Shown here: in pieces, positions 16,623 to 25,263 of the stretch
How positions within the stretch are numbered: position 1 is the stretch's first letter
Layout of the letters: each line of letters starts with the position of its first letter
NCBI RefSeq assembly: GCF_000147815.2
Contig: NC_015957.1
Span: forward strand, 1,612,001-1,676,000
DNA: 64,000 bases
Direction: 5' to 3'
Origin: Streptomyces violaceusniger Tu 4113
Lineage (GTDB): Bacteria > Actinomycetota > Actinomycetes > Streptomycetales > Streptomycetaceae
Translations under genes and position numbers: made by a program
Notes under the pieces: model-generated
Seen by the model: the letters and a program-made list of their open reading frames with translations, nothing else
Databases searched by the model: none
Told to the model about the DNA's origin: nothing

Positions 16623-17012
16623 CCGCCTGCCCGTGACCGAACGGACGCGGAGGCGGCTGGGTGACGTACGTCATGGGAACGCGGCCGTCCGCGCGGACAG
16701 TTGAGGGTGTGATCGCAGACAGGGACATCAGCCCGGCGTCGGGCACCGGACCGTCGACGAGCGCCACGGCGGCGGTGTGTGCCTTGCTGGTCGCGGCGGT
16801 GCTGACGGGGGCCGCGCTCGCGGCCCCCGGGTCCGGCCTCGGCGTGCGGACGGAAGGCGTAGCCACCGGCGTGGGATCCGCCACGGGCGCGGGAGCCCCC
16901 ACCGGCGGGGAAACCGCCACCGGCGTGGGAGCCGCCACCAGGGGCCCGGCCGGGGCCATCACCCCGGCGGGGTTCGGGACGGAGTGCGGAGCGGAGTTCA
17001 GAGGGGTGAGGT
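16623..17012. other. 390-bp spacer without a convincing gene
   Basis: The spacer between tetR and malF. A plus-strand frame from GTG 16709 could encode a protein with one membrane segment (AAVCALLVAAVLTGAALA) and imperfect G-V-G-S-A-T-G-A-G-A repeats, but it runs 95 bp into malF on the other strand, so I do not call it. DNA repeats of the form CCACCGGCGTGGGA are visible at 16865-16945. A malG gene, expected after malF, is absent. The stretch could be the decayed start of a gene disrupted by rearrangement. Confidence 0.5.
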
Positions 17013-17930
17013 TCAGACCTCCTCGCGCATCAGCCGCAGATACACCACCGAGAACAGAGCCCCGACCAGCAGCAACAGCAGCGCCACCGCCGTGCCGTAG
17101 CCGATGAGGGACTTGTTGAACGCCTGGTCGTACATGAAGACCGGGAGCGTCTGGCTGCGGTTTCCCGGGCCGCCTCGGGTCATCGCCCAGATGAGGCCGA
17201 ACACCGACAGCGTCTGCAAGGTGTTCAGCATCAGATTGGTGCCGATGGAGCGGCGGATCATCGGCAGGGTGATGTGCCAGAAGCGGCCGAGCCCACCCGC
17301 GCCGTCGACCTCCGCCGCCTCGGTGATCTCCTTGGGGATCTCGGACAGGGCGGCGGAGTAGACGAGCATCGAGAAGGCCGTGCCGCGCCAGACGTTGGCG
17401 AAGGACACGGCGAGGATGGGCAGGGTGTAGAGCCAGTTCTGGGACGGCAGGCCCAGCCAGTCCAGCAGTGCGTTGAGCGTGCCCTCGCGGCGGAAGAACG
17501 CGTACAGCAGGAAGCCCGCCACGATCTCGGGGACGACCCAGGCCGCGATGACGATCGCGCCGGTCACCGTCCGCACCGGGCGGGAGGCGCGCTGCATCAG
17601 GGCGGCGAGGGCCAGGCCCAGGGTGTTCTGGCCGACGAGGGAGGAGAGCAGGGTGAAGACGAGGGTGAGGACGACGGCGTTGCGGAAGTCGTCGTCCCCG
17701 AAGGCGCGCTGGAAGTTGTCCAGCCCCACGAAGTCCGTGGAGGACGCGCCCGTGAGCTGCATATTGGTGAAGGCGATATAGACGCAGTACGCGATGGGGC
17801 CACCGAGGAAGAGCAGCAGCATGACGGTGGCGGGGGCGAGCGGAAGCCAGCGCAGGGGGCGGCCGCGACGGCGGCCCGGCCGGGCCGGGGTGTCCGTCGG
17901 GGCCGCCGACACTTTGGTCGCGGTTGCCAT
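17013..17930 (-). CDS. Sugar ABC transporter permease, MalF type
   Basis: A 305-residue permease of the MalF/UgpA class. A basic N-terminus precedes six predicted membrane segments, and the EAA loop reads EITEAAEVDGAGGLGRFWHI. Starts at ATG 17930, twelve bases after the binding-protein stop, so they are co-transcribed. Its own partner permease should follow immediately. Instead, 390 bp of spacer and then a TetR gene follow, and a MalG-type permease is found at 1216-2109. The terminal codons (RLMREEV-stop) also occur as a 34-bp fragment at 14151. Confidence 0.9.
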   Translation of the reverse strand: MATATKVSAAPTDTPARPGRRRGRPLRWLPLAPATVMLLLFLGGPIAYCVYIAFTNMQLTGASSTDFVGLDNFQRAFGDDDFRNAVVLTLVFTLLSSLVGQNTLGLALAALMQRASRPVRTVTGAIVIAAWVVPEIVAGFLLYAFFRREGTLNALLDWLGLPSQNWLYTLPILAVSFANVWRGTAFSMLVYSAALSEIPKEITEAAEVDGAGGLGRFWHITLPMIRRSIGTNLMLNTLQTLSVFGLIWAMTRGGPGNRSQTLPVFMYDQAFNKSLIGYGTAVALLLLLVGALFSVVYLRLMREEV

Positions 17931-17942
17931 CGGGGGCGGCCC

Positions 17943-19325
17943 TCAGCCCTGGCCGCTCGCCGCCACCGTGGCGCCGTCGGCGATGGATGTGAGCTGGTCG
18001 TCGTAGGACTTCGCGGCCTTCTCCGGTGAGGAGCCGCCGGCCGTCGCCGCCTCCATGGCCTCGCCGATCGCCGTGGACACCTGGGGATAGACGGGGGTGG
18101 TGGGGCGGTAGTGGGTGTACTTCACCAGGCCCGTGAAGAAGGTGATCCCGGGCATGGAGGAGGTGTACTTCGGGTCCTGCGCGACGTCCTTGCGGACCGC
18201 GATCTGGGCGTCGACGACGTCCCAGGTGACCGCGTTGTCCTTGGTCTGGAGCTGCTGGACGAACTTCCAGGCCAGATCGGGGTTCTTGGACTTCGCGGTG
18301 ATCGCCCACGTCCAGCCGCCGGACATGCTGACCTGGCCGGGCGCCTGCCCGTTCTGGGTGGGCATCGGGGCCTGGCCGAGGGTCTTGGACCACTCGGGCC
18401 ACGGCTTGCCGCCGGTCTTCAGCCAGTTCTGGCCCAGCCAGGAGCCGTCGAGGGCGATGGCCAGCTTGCCCCCGGGGAGCCATTCGCTGAAGACGGTCGT
18501 GCCGACGTTGGGATCGAGGGCGTCGGAGATGTCCGGGCCGAGCTTCTCGGAGTAGACGGTCCTCAGGAAGCCCAGCGCGTCCTGGAAGCCCTTGCCGCCG
18601 GTGACCCACTTCTTGGCGCCGGGGTCGTAGAGGGGGTTCCCGCCCGCCTCGCCCGTGCCGTACAGCAGCATCTCGAAGCTCTGCATGACGGAGGTCTCGC
18701 CCGGGGCCTTGCCGGTGTAGGTGTTGAGCGGGGTGACGCCGGGGACCTTCTTCTTGATCGTGCGCGCCGCCTTGAGGATGTCGTCCCAGTTCTTGGGCGA
18801 CCAGTCGGCCGGCAGCCCGGCCTTGGCGAAGATCTTCTTGTTGAACCAGAGGCCACGGGTGTCGGTGCCGTCCGGGACGCCGTACGTCTTGCCGTCCTCG
18901 GCCTTGGCCGCCGCCTTCGCGGTGTCGACGAACTGGTCCCAGCTCTTCCACTTGGCCAGATAGTCGTCGAGGGGGCGCAGATAGCCCGCCTTGATGTCCG
19001 AGTTGATCCGGAAGGTGTCCTCGTAGACCAGGTCGGGGGCGGTCTTGGGGGACCGCATCATCTGCTGGACCTTGGTGGCGTAGTCGTTGTCCTGCGCCTG
19101 GATCGGGACCAGCTTGACCTTCTTGCCGGGGTTGGCCTTCTCGAACTGCTTCTTCACCTCGGCCAGATGGTTGTCCTTGAAGCGGATCTTGTTGTCCGTG
19201 GAGCGGTTGTAGACGACCTTGACGGTGTCCGGGTCGCTGCCCGAACCGCCACCGCAGGATGTGAGTCCTGCGGTGGCGGCGAGGGTGGCGGCGAGGATCA
19301 GTGGGGCGGTGGGGCGCACGGGCAC
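17943..19325 (-). CDS. Carbohydrate ABC transporter substrate-binding lipoprotein
   Basis: A 460-residue extracellular solute-binding protein, family 1. A short signal peptide ends in the lipobox LTSC with the lipidated cysteine at residue 24, followed by a GGGSGSD linker. The mature part has the class motif DLVYEDTFRINSDIKAGYL and a late SGGWTWAITAKSKNPDLAW region characteristic of CUT1 binders. It is the first gene of the remaining operon with malF. Substrate is unknown. The next gene upstream encodes a GH18 chitinase, so an amino-sugar oligosaccharide is conceivable but unproven. Confidence 0.92.
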   Translation of the reverse strand: MPVRPTAPLILAATLAATAGLTSCGGGSGSDPDTVKVVYNRSTDNKIRFKDNHLAEVKKQFEKANPGKKVKLVPIQAQDNDYATKVQQMMRSPKTAPDLVYEDTFRINSDIKAGYLRPLDDYLAKWKSWDQFVDTAKAAAKAEDGKTYGVPDGTDTRGLWFNKKIFAKAGLPADWSPKNWDDILKAARTIKKKVPGVTPLNTYTGKAPGETSVMQSFEMLLYGTGEAGGNPLYDPGAKKWVTGGKGFQDALGFLRTVYSEKLGPDISDALDPNVGTTVFSEWLPGGKLAIALDGSWLGQNWLKTGGKPWPEWSKTLGQAPMPTQNGQAPGQVSMSGGWTWAITAKSKNPDLAWKFVQQLQTKDNAVTWDVVDAQIAVRKDVAQDPKYTSSMPGITFFTGLVKYTHYRPTTPVYPQVSTAIGEAMEAATAGGSSPEKAAKSYDDQLTSIADGATVAASGQG

Positions 19326-19382
19326 GACCTCCTTGCTGGCCTCTGTGGGCTGCGCGCTGACCGTAAGGTCGGCTTCAACGGA

Positions 19383-19401
19383 AGGTCAATCCCCGTGACC
19401 T
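19383..19401. promoter_or_regulatory. Inverted repeat upstream of the binding-protein gene
   Basis: AGGTCA and TGACCT are perfect inverted arms separated by seven bases, 58-76 bp before the start codon at 19325. Position fits an operator for the sugar transporter operon. No LacI or ROK repressor gene is adjacent. Confidence 0.4.
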
Positions 19402-19453
19402 GGATCGTCACTTGATCGAACGCCGCCGCAGGTGTACGCCCCCCGTACGCCCT

Positions 19454-19472
19454 CGTACGCCCCGGGCGTACG
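19454..19472 (-). terminator. Hairpin after the chitinase gene
   Basis: CGTACGCCC-C-GGGCGTACG, a 9-1-9 perfect palindrome starting 31 bases past the chitinase stop. Flanking repeats (GTACGCCCCCC) allow a longer alternative stem. It fits a factor-independent actinomycete terminator without a U-tract. Confidence 0.55.
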
Positions 19473-19502
19473 GGGGCGTGGCTCAGCAGGTGGCAGCCGG
19501 AC

Positions 19503-20501
19503 TCAGCCGTTGTACCCCGCGAGCACCTTGGTGAAGTCGTACGTGCCCTGGTCGATCCCGCTGCAGGCGTCGCCGTCCGTGCCGGAGCCGCACTTGCGGT
19601 CGCGGTTGAGCGACCAGAAGCTGACGCGGGCCAGGTGGTGGCTCTTGGCGTAGGACACCATGTCCTTGAAGTTGTTCAGGGATATGGTCTCGCCCGCGAC
19701 GTCGGTCTTGCCGTTCATCGAGGAGAAGCCGACCTTGCGGTAGGCGGCGTCGGAGGAGAGGCCGTACGCGCCGGCCACGGTGTTCTTCAGACCGTCCACC
19801 GCCGACTTGGTGGCCCCCGCCATATCGATGGAGCCCTGGCCGAAGTCGAACGGCATGACTGCCCAGCCGTCCACGTCGAGCCCGGCCGTGGCGCCGCGCT
19901 TGACCAGGTCCTTGCCGTTGGAGTCGGGGCCGGACGTGGTGGTGCCGAAGGTGACGTACACCTTGATGCCGCTGTTCTTCTGCTTGACGGTCTTGAGCGC
20001 GTCGACCACCCGCTGGCGGACCGTCGCGTTCTCGAACTCGCTCGCTTCGATGTCGATGTCGATCGACTTGAGCTTGTAGGCGTCGATGACCTTCTGATAC
20101 GCGCCGGCGAGTGCGGAGGCGGAGGAACACTTCTCGCCCAGTTTGTTACCGCTCCAGCCGCCGAAGGAGACGGTGACATCGCCGCCCGCCGAGCGGATGG
20201 AGTTGATCGTCGACTGGTCGTTGCCGCCGGTGAGCCCGCGGGAGCCGTCCCACTTGGGGTTGCAGCCACCGTCGGAGAGCATGAACGCCATCGTGAACTG
20301 CGTGGTGCCGGTCGCCGACATGACGTCCGTGGCCTTGGGCGGAGAGCCCCAACCCAGGTAGAGGTAGGGCCCGTTGAGCCCGCTGGGGGCGGCTGCGGTG
20401 TGCGGCGCCGCTTGCGCGGTGGCCGCCGTGGTGACGCCCGCGGCGAGCATGCCGACGGCGGCGGCGAGGGCGAGTCTGCGGTGATGCCGGGTTCGAGGCA
20501 T
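19503..20501 (-). CDS. Secreted GH18 chitinase-like glycosidase
   Basis: A 332-residue exported GH18 protein. The start at 20501 is supported by AGGAGG at 20513-20518. Signal peptide residues 1-31 end near AQA-AP. The barrel shows SFGGWSG (about 112-118, motif SxGG) and the catalytic strand SIDIDIEASE with D148, D150 and the acid E152. The first aspartate of the DxxDxDxE motif is replaced by lysine, as in some endo-chitinases of the ChiC/D branch. It is predicted to cleave chitin or chitooligosaccharides outside the cell. There is no carbohydrate-binding module. A palindrome 100 bp upstream may control it. Confidence 0.88.
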   Translation of the reverse strand: MPRTRHHRRLALAAAVGMLAAGVTTAATAQAAPHTAAAPSGLNGPYLYLGWGSPPKATDVMSATGTTQFTMAFMLSDGGCNPKWDGSRGLTGGNDQSTINSIRSAGGDVTVSFGGWSGNKLGEKCSSASALAGAYQKVIDAYKLKSIDIDIEASEFENATVRQRVVDALKTVKQKNSGIKVYVTFGTTTSGPDSNGKDLVKRGATAGLDVDGWAVMPFDFGQGSIDMAGATKSAVDGLKNTVAGAYGLSSDAAYRKVGFSSMNGKTDVAGETISLNNFKDMVSYAKSHHLARVSFWSLNRDRKCGSGTDGDACSGIDQGTYDFTKVLAGYNG

Positions 20502-20601
20502 GGCTGACGGAGCCTCCTGGTGGGGGGTGGGAGGGGGTCGAGCGAGGCGCGATCTGGCGAGCCTGAACCTAGCGAGGCGGCATGGCCGCGACAAGATGTC
20601 G

Positions 20602-20620
20602 GATAGGAAACTTTCCTATC
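20602..20620. promoter_or_regulatory. Perfect palindrome upstream of the chitinase
   Basis: GATAGGAAACTTTCCTATC is a perfect 9-1-9 inverted repeat about 100 bp before the chitinase start. Its core AGGAAANTTTCCT resembles the operator reported for CsnR, the ROK-family repressor of chitosanase genes in Streptomyces. Control by amino-sugar oligosaccharides is an inference. Confidence 0.6.
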
Positions 20621-20648
20621 GGGGGCGGATGGTGGGTGATCCGCGGTG

Positions 20649-20712
20649 CCCGGGCCGCCGCCGAGGTGTGGCGTGGTGCTGCCGGGTGCGTGGCTCCTCG
20701 CGGCGGCCCGGG
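20649..20712 (-). terminator. Stem-loop after the DHFR-like gene
   Basis: CCCGGGCCGCC at 20649 pairs with GGCGGCCCGGG ending at 20712, with a second short arm CGAGG/CCTCG inside. It begins 16 bases past the reductase stop at 20728. Confidence 0.55.
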
Positions 20713-20727
20713 CGGTGCCGGAGGGGT

Positions 20728-21372
20728 CTACTTGGTGTTGGTTCGATTCCAGAAGTGGTGGGTGAGGCCGCTGGCCGAGGTCGCCGACTCGATGGTGAAG
20801 CGATCCTGGACTTCGGCCTGTCCGTCCCACAGCGAGACCCCGGCGCCGAGGGTGATGGGCACGGTGACCAGGTGCATGAAGTCGATGAGGTCGGCCGTCA
20901 GGAACTGTCGGACGGTGGAAGGGCCGCCGCCGATGCGCACGTCCCGGCCGTCGGCGAGATCCTGGGCGTAGGCGAGTGCGTCCTCGGGGGTGGCGTCGAG
21001 AAAGTGGAAGCTGGTTCCGTTGTCGAAGTGGATGGGGTCGCGTCGGTGGTGGGTGAGCACCACCACGGGCGTGCGGAAGGGGGGTTCGTCGCCCCACCAG
21101 CCTCGCCAGTCGTCGTCGGCCCATTCGCCGGTCTGCGGGCCGAACTTGCCCCGGCCCATGATCTCGACCCCGATGCCCTGACCCCAGGTGCTGGTGAGAG
21201 CGCGATCGAGGGTGATCGGTTCATCCGCGACGTTCACGCCGTGGATGAACCGCCCGTCGAAGCGCCCGAACAGCCTCTCGGCGCCCCCGATGGGCTGGTC
21301 GATCGTGATCGTCTCGCCCGCGCTGTAGCCGTCGAGGGAGACGAACAAGTTGTGCACTCGGACCTTGGCCAT
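20728..21372 (-). CDS. Dihydrofolate reductase family (RibD C-terminal-like) protein
   Basis: A 214-residue RibD_C/DHFR-fold protein. It begins VRVHNLFVSLDGYSAG, the usual start of YyaP/YwjB-type reductases, with a central VVVLTHHRRDP and the NADPH-binding glycines DVRIGGGPSTVRQF. These proteins use NADPH to reduce pterins, drugs or unknown substrates; the role is not known. It diverges from an HxlR regulator across about 98 bp containing inverted repeats, a common pairing in which HxlR represses the reductase. Confidence 0.88.
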   Translation of the reverse strand: MAKVRVHNLFVSLDGYSAGETITIDQPIGGAERLFGRFDGRFIHGVNVADEPITLDRALTSTWGQGIGVEIMGRGKFGPQTGEWADDDWRGWWGDEPPFRTPVVVLTHHRRDPIHFDNGTSFHFLDATPEDALAYAQDLADGRDVRIGGGPSTVRQFLTADLIDFMHLVTVPITLGAGVSLWDGQAEVQDRFTIESATSASGLTHHFWNRTNTK

Positions 21373-21402
21373 GCGGCCACCTCCGGTGAGTGATTGCGAA
21401 CT

Positions 21403-21414
21403 GCAACTGGTTGC
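21403..21414. promoter_or_regulatory. Inverted repeat between reductase and hxlR genes
   Basis: GCAAC-TG-GTTGC, a perfect 5-2-5 repeat, with a related GGTTGCAATC at about 21440. They lie in the divergent promoter and fit HxlR operators. Confidence 0.45.
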
Positions 21415-21470
21415 TGAAACTCTACGATGGAGGAGTTGCGGGTTGCAATCAGTCGGGAGGTGCGTGCGCG

Positions 21471-21977
21471 ATGCGTGAGGAGCCGCGTTCGGGTTGTGCG
21501 ATCAACGCCGCGGTGGAGGTCTTGGGGGACCCGTGGACGCTGATCGTGCTGCGCGACGTGATCTTCGGTGGACGTCGTCACTTCCGCGATCTGCTGACCC
21601 GGAGCGAGGAGGGCATCGCGTCCAACATCCTCGCCGGCCGTCTGCGCAAGCTCGTCGAGGGAGGGCTGCTCAGCCGCGACGGTGCCACGCGTGGCCAGAA
21701 AGCGACCTACACCCTCACCGAAGCCGGCATCCAGACTCTCCCGGTGATGGTCGCCCTCGGCGCGTGGGGGTTGCGGCACCGACCCACGACCCCGGAGCTC
21801 GCGGTGCGTGCCCGCATCCTCGCGGAAGGCTCCCCGCACCTCGTCGATGAGCTCATGGACGAACTGCGCGAGATCCACCTCGGCGTCACTCGTGAAAGCC
21901 CGAAGAGCCCCACTGCTTCGGAGCGGTTGCAGCAGGCGTACGAAGCCGCGATCGCGACCGGAGACGGCCGCCCTTAG
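21471..21977 (+). CDS. HxlR family winged-helix regulator
   Basis: A 168-residue HxlR protein, longer than the usual 110-130. The N-terminus SGCAINAAVEVLGDPWTLIV keeps the redox- or ligand-sensitive cysteine (C9). The winged helix follows (EGIASNILAGRLRKLVEGGL, then the wing ATYTLTEAG). The extra C-terminal 50 residues are charged and helical. The start is ATG 21471 after GGGAGG. The stop overlaps the response-regulator gene on the other strand by 4 bp. Confidence 0.9.
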   Translation: MREEPRSGCAINAAVEVLGDPWTLIVLRDVIFGGRRHFRDLLTRSEEGIASNILAGRLRKLVEGGLLSRDGATRGQKATYTLTEAGIQTLPVMVALGAWGLRHRPTTPELAVRARILAEGSPHLVDELMDELREIHLGVTRESPKSPTASERLQQAYEAAIATGDGRP

Positions 21978-22681
21978 TGCTCGCTGAGCCAGCGGTACAG
22001 CAGCTCGGGACGGCCGATCTGTCCGTAGTGCGGGGCGCGGGCCGCCCGTCCCGCCTCCACCAGGTGTTCCAGATAGCGGCGGGCCGTGATCCGGGAGATT
22101 CCCACCGTCTCGGCGGTGGCCGCGGCCGAGATTCCCTCCTCCGCGCCGCGCAGTGCCTCGGTGACCGCGTGCAGGGTCGCCTGGGTCAGCCCCTTGGGCA
22201 TCGCGGCGGGCTGCGGCGCCCGCAGTGCGGCCAGCGCGCGGTCCACCTCGTCCTGCCCGCTGGCCTCGCCCGCGGTCGCCCGGAACTCGGCGTACCGGAG
22301 GAGGCGGTCCCGGAGGGTGGAGAAGGTGAACGGTTTCAGCACGTACTGCACGACCCCGAGGGAGACCCCGTCGCGGACCATCGCCAGGTCCCGGGCCGAG
22401 GTGACCGCGATCACATCCGCCCCGTTCCCGGCCGCGCGCAGCGCCCGTACGAGCTGGAGGCCGTGCCCGTCGGGGAGGTAGAGGTCCAGCAGCAGCAGAT
22501 CGGCGGGCGTCCGCTCCAGCAGCCGCTGGGCGTCCCCGCCGCTCCGCGCGGTCCCGATGACGGCGAAGCCGGGGACGCGGTCGACGTACATCCGGTGCGC
22601 GTCCGCCGCGACGGGGTCGTCTTCTACGACGAGAACCCGGATCGGCGCCGGATCCCCCGGTTTCGCCTGCGGCGGGCTCAT
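21974..22681 (-). CDS. CitB/DcuR-type response regulator
   Basis: A 235-residue regulator. The receiver domain has the acidic pair EDD (about 20-22), phosphoacceptor D in LLLLDLYLPDGHG (about 66) and the lysine in VLKPFTF (about 114). The C-terminal domain is a winged helix-turn-helix of the citrate/malate type (SAAATAETVGISRITARRYL). Such regulators work with a membrane kinase that senses C4-dicarboxylates or citrate, and the kinase gene follows on the same strand. The two genes are separated by about 800 bp of repetitive DNA, which is unusual because they normally overlap. Confidence 0.92.
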   Translation of the reverse strand: MSPPQAKPGDPAPIRVLVVEDDPVAADAHRMYVDRVPGFAVIGTARSGGDAQRLLERTPADLLLLDLYLPDGHGLQLVRALRAAGNGADVIAVTSARDLAMVRDGVSLGVVQYVLKPFTFSTLRDRLLRYAEFRATAGEASGQDEVDRALAALRAPQPAAMPKGLTQATLHAVTEALRGAEEGISAAATAETVGISRITARRYLEHLVEAGRAARAPHYGQIGRPELLYRWLSEH

Positions 22682-23477
22682 GAACGGATTCCTTTCGGAT
22701 GAGGTGCGGTGTGCGGCGCAGTGCGGCGCGGTGCAGTGCGGTGCGGCGCGGTGCGGTGCGGTGCGCGGAAGGCTTAGGGCTCCAATTTACGGAGGGTAAC
22801 CGCGAGTGGCCAGATCCCTACGGTGATGATTCCCCTACCGCCCGTACTGAGGCGTTCGCCGACCGGGTCCCCTGCCCGCACGCGGCTGAATATGGCCCCC
22901 CGGCCGCGGGCGGGGCAGCGGGCGGCGCCGCGCTCGCGGCCGAGCCGTGCCCCGGCCCTCCGGTAGGTGTCGACGCGCCGTGGCGGGATGTGGCGGCGGT
23001 TCGCACGGGAGGGCCGGGCGGCCGCTCCCGGCACCGGGCTGGGTGGTGCGCCGTGCGGCGCTCGGGCCGGGCGGGCTCGTCGGGCCGGGGCTCCGACCGC
23101 CCCACGTCCCGCCCGCGCGCGGCTGGATAAGGCCGCCCGGCGGCCGGGATGGCGGGGGCGCCCCGTCGGGGCGGCCGCGCCCCCTGCCCCGGTGGCGTGC
23201 TGATGCTGTGCGGGGGCATCTCGGCCGGGTGTGGCGCGGCGTGCTGCCATGCCGGGGTTGGGTGGGTGGCCGTTCGGCAGGGCCCGCCCCGGGCGAGCCG
23301 CGGCCCGCCCCGGTGGCGCGCCCATGCTGGGCGGGCGTTCGGTGGGCGGCGGCGCGCCGTGCTGACGTGCGGTGGTTGGGCGGGTGGGCCGGCCGGCCGG
23401 GCTCGTCCCGTGCGCCGTGCGGGGGCGCCTCGGCCCCGGGTGCAGGCCGGTCGGCCGGTGGGTTGCGTGGGGCCGGG
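22682..23477. repeat. 796-bp GC-rich repetitive spacer inside a two-component operon
   Basis: No gene seen. Positions 22700-22765 are a degenerate array of the words GTGCGGCGC/GTGCGGT. From about 23010, related blocks containing GGGCGGGTGGGCC and GCGCCGTGC recur with a period near 130 bp, best seen at about 23181-23262 against 23311-23390 (both begin CCCGGTGGCG). It separates the response regulator from its kinase. The composition is like the 534-1100 repeat. Confidence 0.6.
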
Positions 23478-25106
23478 TCACGACGTGGCGGCCGGAGTCG
23501 CCAACGGCAGGCGGATCGTGAATTCGGCGCCGCCGTCCGGGGCGGCCGATACCTCCACTGTGCCCGCGTTGCGGCGAGCGGCCTGGCGGACCAGGGCCAG
23601 GCCCAGGCCGCGGCCCGGGGACTTCGTGCTCCAGCCGCGGCGGAAGACCTCCTCGGCCGCCGCCGGGTCCAGCCCCGCGCCGGTGTCCGCCACGCGCAGC
23701 GTCAGCTCGCCGCCGTCCGCGCGGGCGGTGACCGTGACGCGGGCGCTGCGGGGGGCACCGCCGTGGCCGACGCCCTCGGCGGCCGCGTCCGTGGCGTTGT
23801 CGATGAGGTTGCCGAGGATGGTCACCAGGTCGCGGGCGGGCAGGCCGGGTGGGAGGACGCCGTCGTCGATCCGGCTGTCGGGGGCGAGGACGAGTTCGAC
23901 GCCGCGTTCGTTGGCCTGCGCCGCCTTGCCCAGCAGCAGCGCGGCCAGCACCGGTTCGGCGACCGCGCCCACCACCTGGTCGGTCAGCGCCTGGGCCAGC
24001 TCCAGCTCGGCGGTGGCGAAGTCGACCGCCTCGTCCTCCCGGCCCAGCTCGATCAACGAGACGACGGCATGCAGCCGATTCGCGGCCTCATGGGCCTGGG
24101 AGCGCAGCGCCTCCGCGAAGCCGCGTACCGAGTCCAGCTCGCCGGAGAGCGCCTGGAGCTCGGTGTGGTCGCGCAGGGTGACGACCGTGCCGCGCTGTTC
24201 GCCGCTGCTCACCGGGGAGGTGTTGACGACCACGACCCGTTCCGCGGTCAGATGCAGTTCGTCCACGCGCGTCTCGGTGGCCAGCAGGGCGCCGGTCAGC
24301 GCGGGCGGCAGGCCCAGGTCGGAGACGTAGCGGCCGACGGAGTCCTCGGGCAGGCCGAGCAGCTCCCGCCCGCCGTCGTTGATCAGCGCGATCCGCCGCC
24401 CGCCGTCGAGCATCAGCAGCCCCTCGCGCACGCCGTGCAGCGCGGCCTGGTGGTAGTCGTGCATCCGGCTCAGCTCGTCCGCGTTCATGCCGTGCGTATG
24501 GCGGCGCAGCCGGGCGTTGATGACATACGCGCACAGGCCGCCGAGCGCGAGCGCGGCGGCGGCCACACCGAGCAGCGCGAGCAACTGGCGGCGCACCTGG
24601 GCGCTGATGGTGTCCACGGTGATACCCGCGCTGACCAGCGCGGTGATCCGGCCGCCGGCGCGGTCGTCGCGCACCGGGGCGACCACGCGCACGGAGGAGC
24701 CGAGCGTGCCCGTATAGGTCTCGGCGAAGATCCGGCCACGCAGCGCGGGCTTGATGTGGCCGAGGTAGGTGGCGCCGATCTGGCTCGGATCGGGGTGCGC
24801 CCAGCGCACACCGTGGGTATCCATGATCGTGACGAAGGTGACGTCGGTGTCCCGGCGCACCTTCTCCGCATACGGCTGGAGCCGGGCGGTGGGGTCCTTG
24901 GACCGTGCGGCCTCGGCGACCGACGGGGAGTCGGCGACGGCCACCGCGGCGGCCGTCGCGCGCTGCCGCGCGGCCACCACCGCCTGCTCGCGGTCGGTGA
25001 CGTAGGCGAAGACGGCGCATCCGGCCACCAGGGCGGCGACCAGCACGACCTGCATCGCGAAGAGCTGGCCGGCCAGGCTCCGTGGGTGGGGGATGCGCAT
25101 GGCCAT
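23478..25106 (-). CDS. CitA/DcuS-type sensor histidine kinase
   Basis: A 542-residue membrane kinase from ATG 25106; a second ATG two codons on is possible. Layout: membrane segment 12-35, extracellular PASTA-free Cache/PAS sensor (about 40-170, with TIMDTHGVRWAHPDPSQIG), a second membrane segment near 175-200, a cytoplasmic PAS domain, the dimerisation helix (HEAANRLHAVVSLIELG, H-box without a strongly conserved DHxxR) and the HATPase domain with NLIDNATDAA, DTGAGLDP and GRGLGLALV. The sensor core resembles DcuS/CitA. It diverges from the dctA transporter, so it likely senses C4-dicarboxylates and induces uptake. Confidence 0.9.
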   Translation of the reverse strand: MAMRIPHPRSLAGQLFAMQVVLVAALVAGCAVFAYVTDREQAVVAARQRATAAAVAVADSPSVAEAARSKDPTARLQPYAEKVRRDTDVTFVTIMDTHGVRWAHPDPSQIGATYLGHIKPALRGRIFAETYTGTLGSSVRVVAPVRDDRAGGRITALVSAGITVDTISAQVRRQLLALLGVAAAALALGGLCAYVINARLRRHTHGMNADELSRMHDYHQAALHGVREGLLMLDGGRRIALINDGGRELLGLPEDSVGRYVSDLGLPPALTGALLATETRVDELHLTAERVVVVNTSPVSSGEQRGTVVTLRDHTELQALSGELDSVRGFAEALRSQAHEAANRLHAVVSLIELGREDEAVDFATAELELAQALTDQVVGAVAEPVLAALLLGKAAQANERGVELVLAPDSRIDDGVLPPGLPARDLVTILGNLIDNATDAAAEGVGHGGAPRSARVTVTARADGGELTLRVADTGAGLDPAAAEEVFRRGWSTKSPGRGLGLALVRQAARRNAGTVEVSAAPDGGAEFTIRLPLATPAATS

Positions 25107-25263
25107 CAGTCTGCACACGGATCTTTGTATGAACGAAATGAACGGAAGGGTGACCCCCATCACAGCGTGGGGCATAGTCGCCGGGACCGTTCAAGGCGGT
25201 GTGCGAGCCGCACACAGTACAGCGCCGGGACAGTTGGACGGCAGAGTAGAAGGAGGCAGCACC

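Noticed and set aside
16709..17107. Plus-strand frame with a membrane segment and glycine/alanine repeats
   Set aside because: It overlaps the malF 3' end on the other strand by 95 bp, lacks a ribosome binding site, and its composition is like that of GC-rich non-coding frames.
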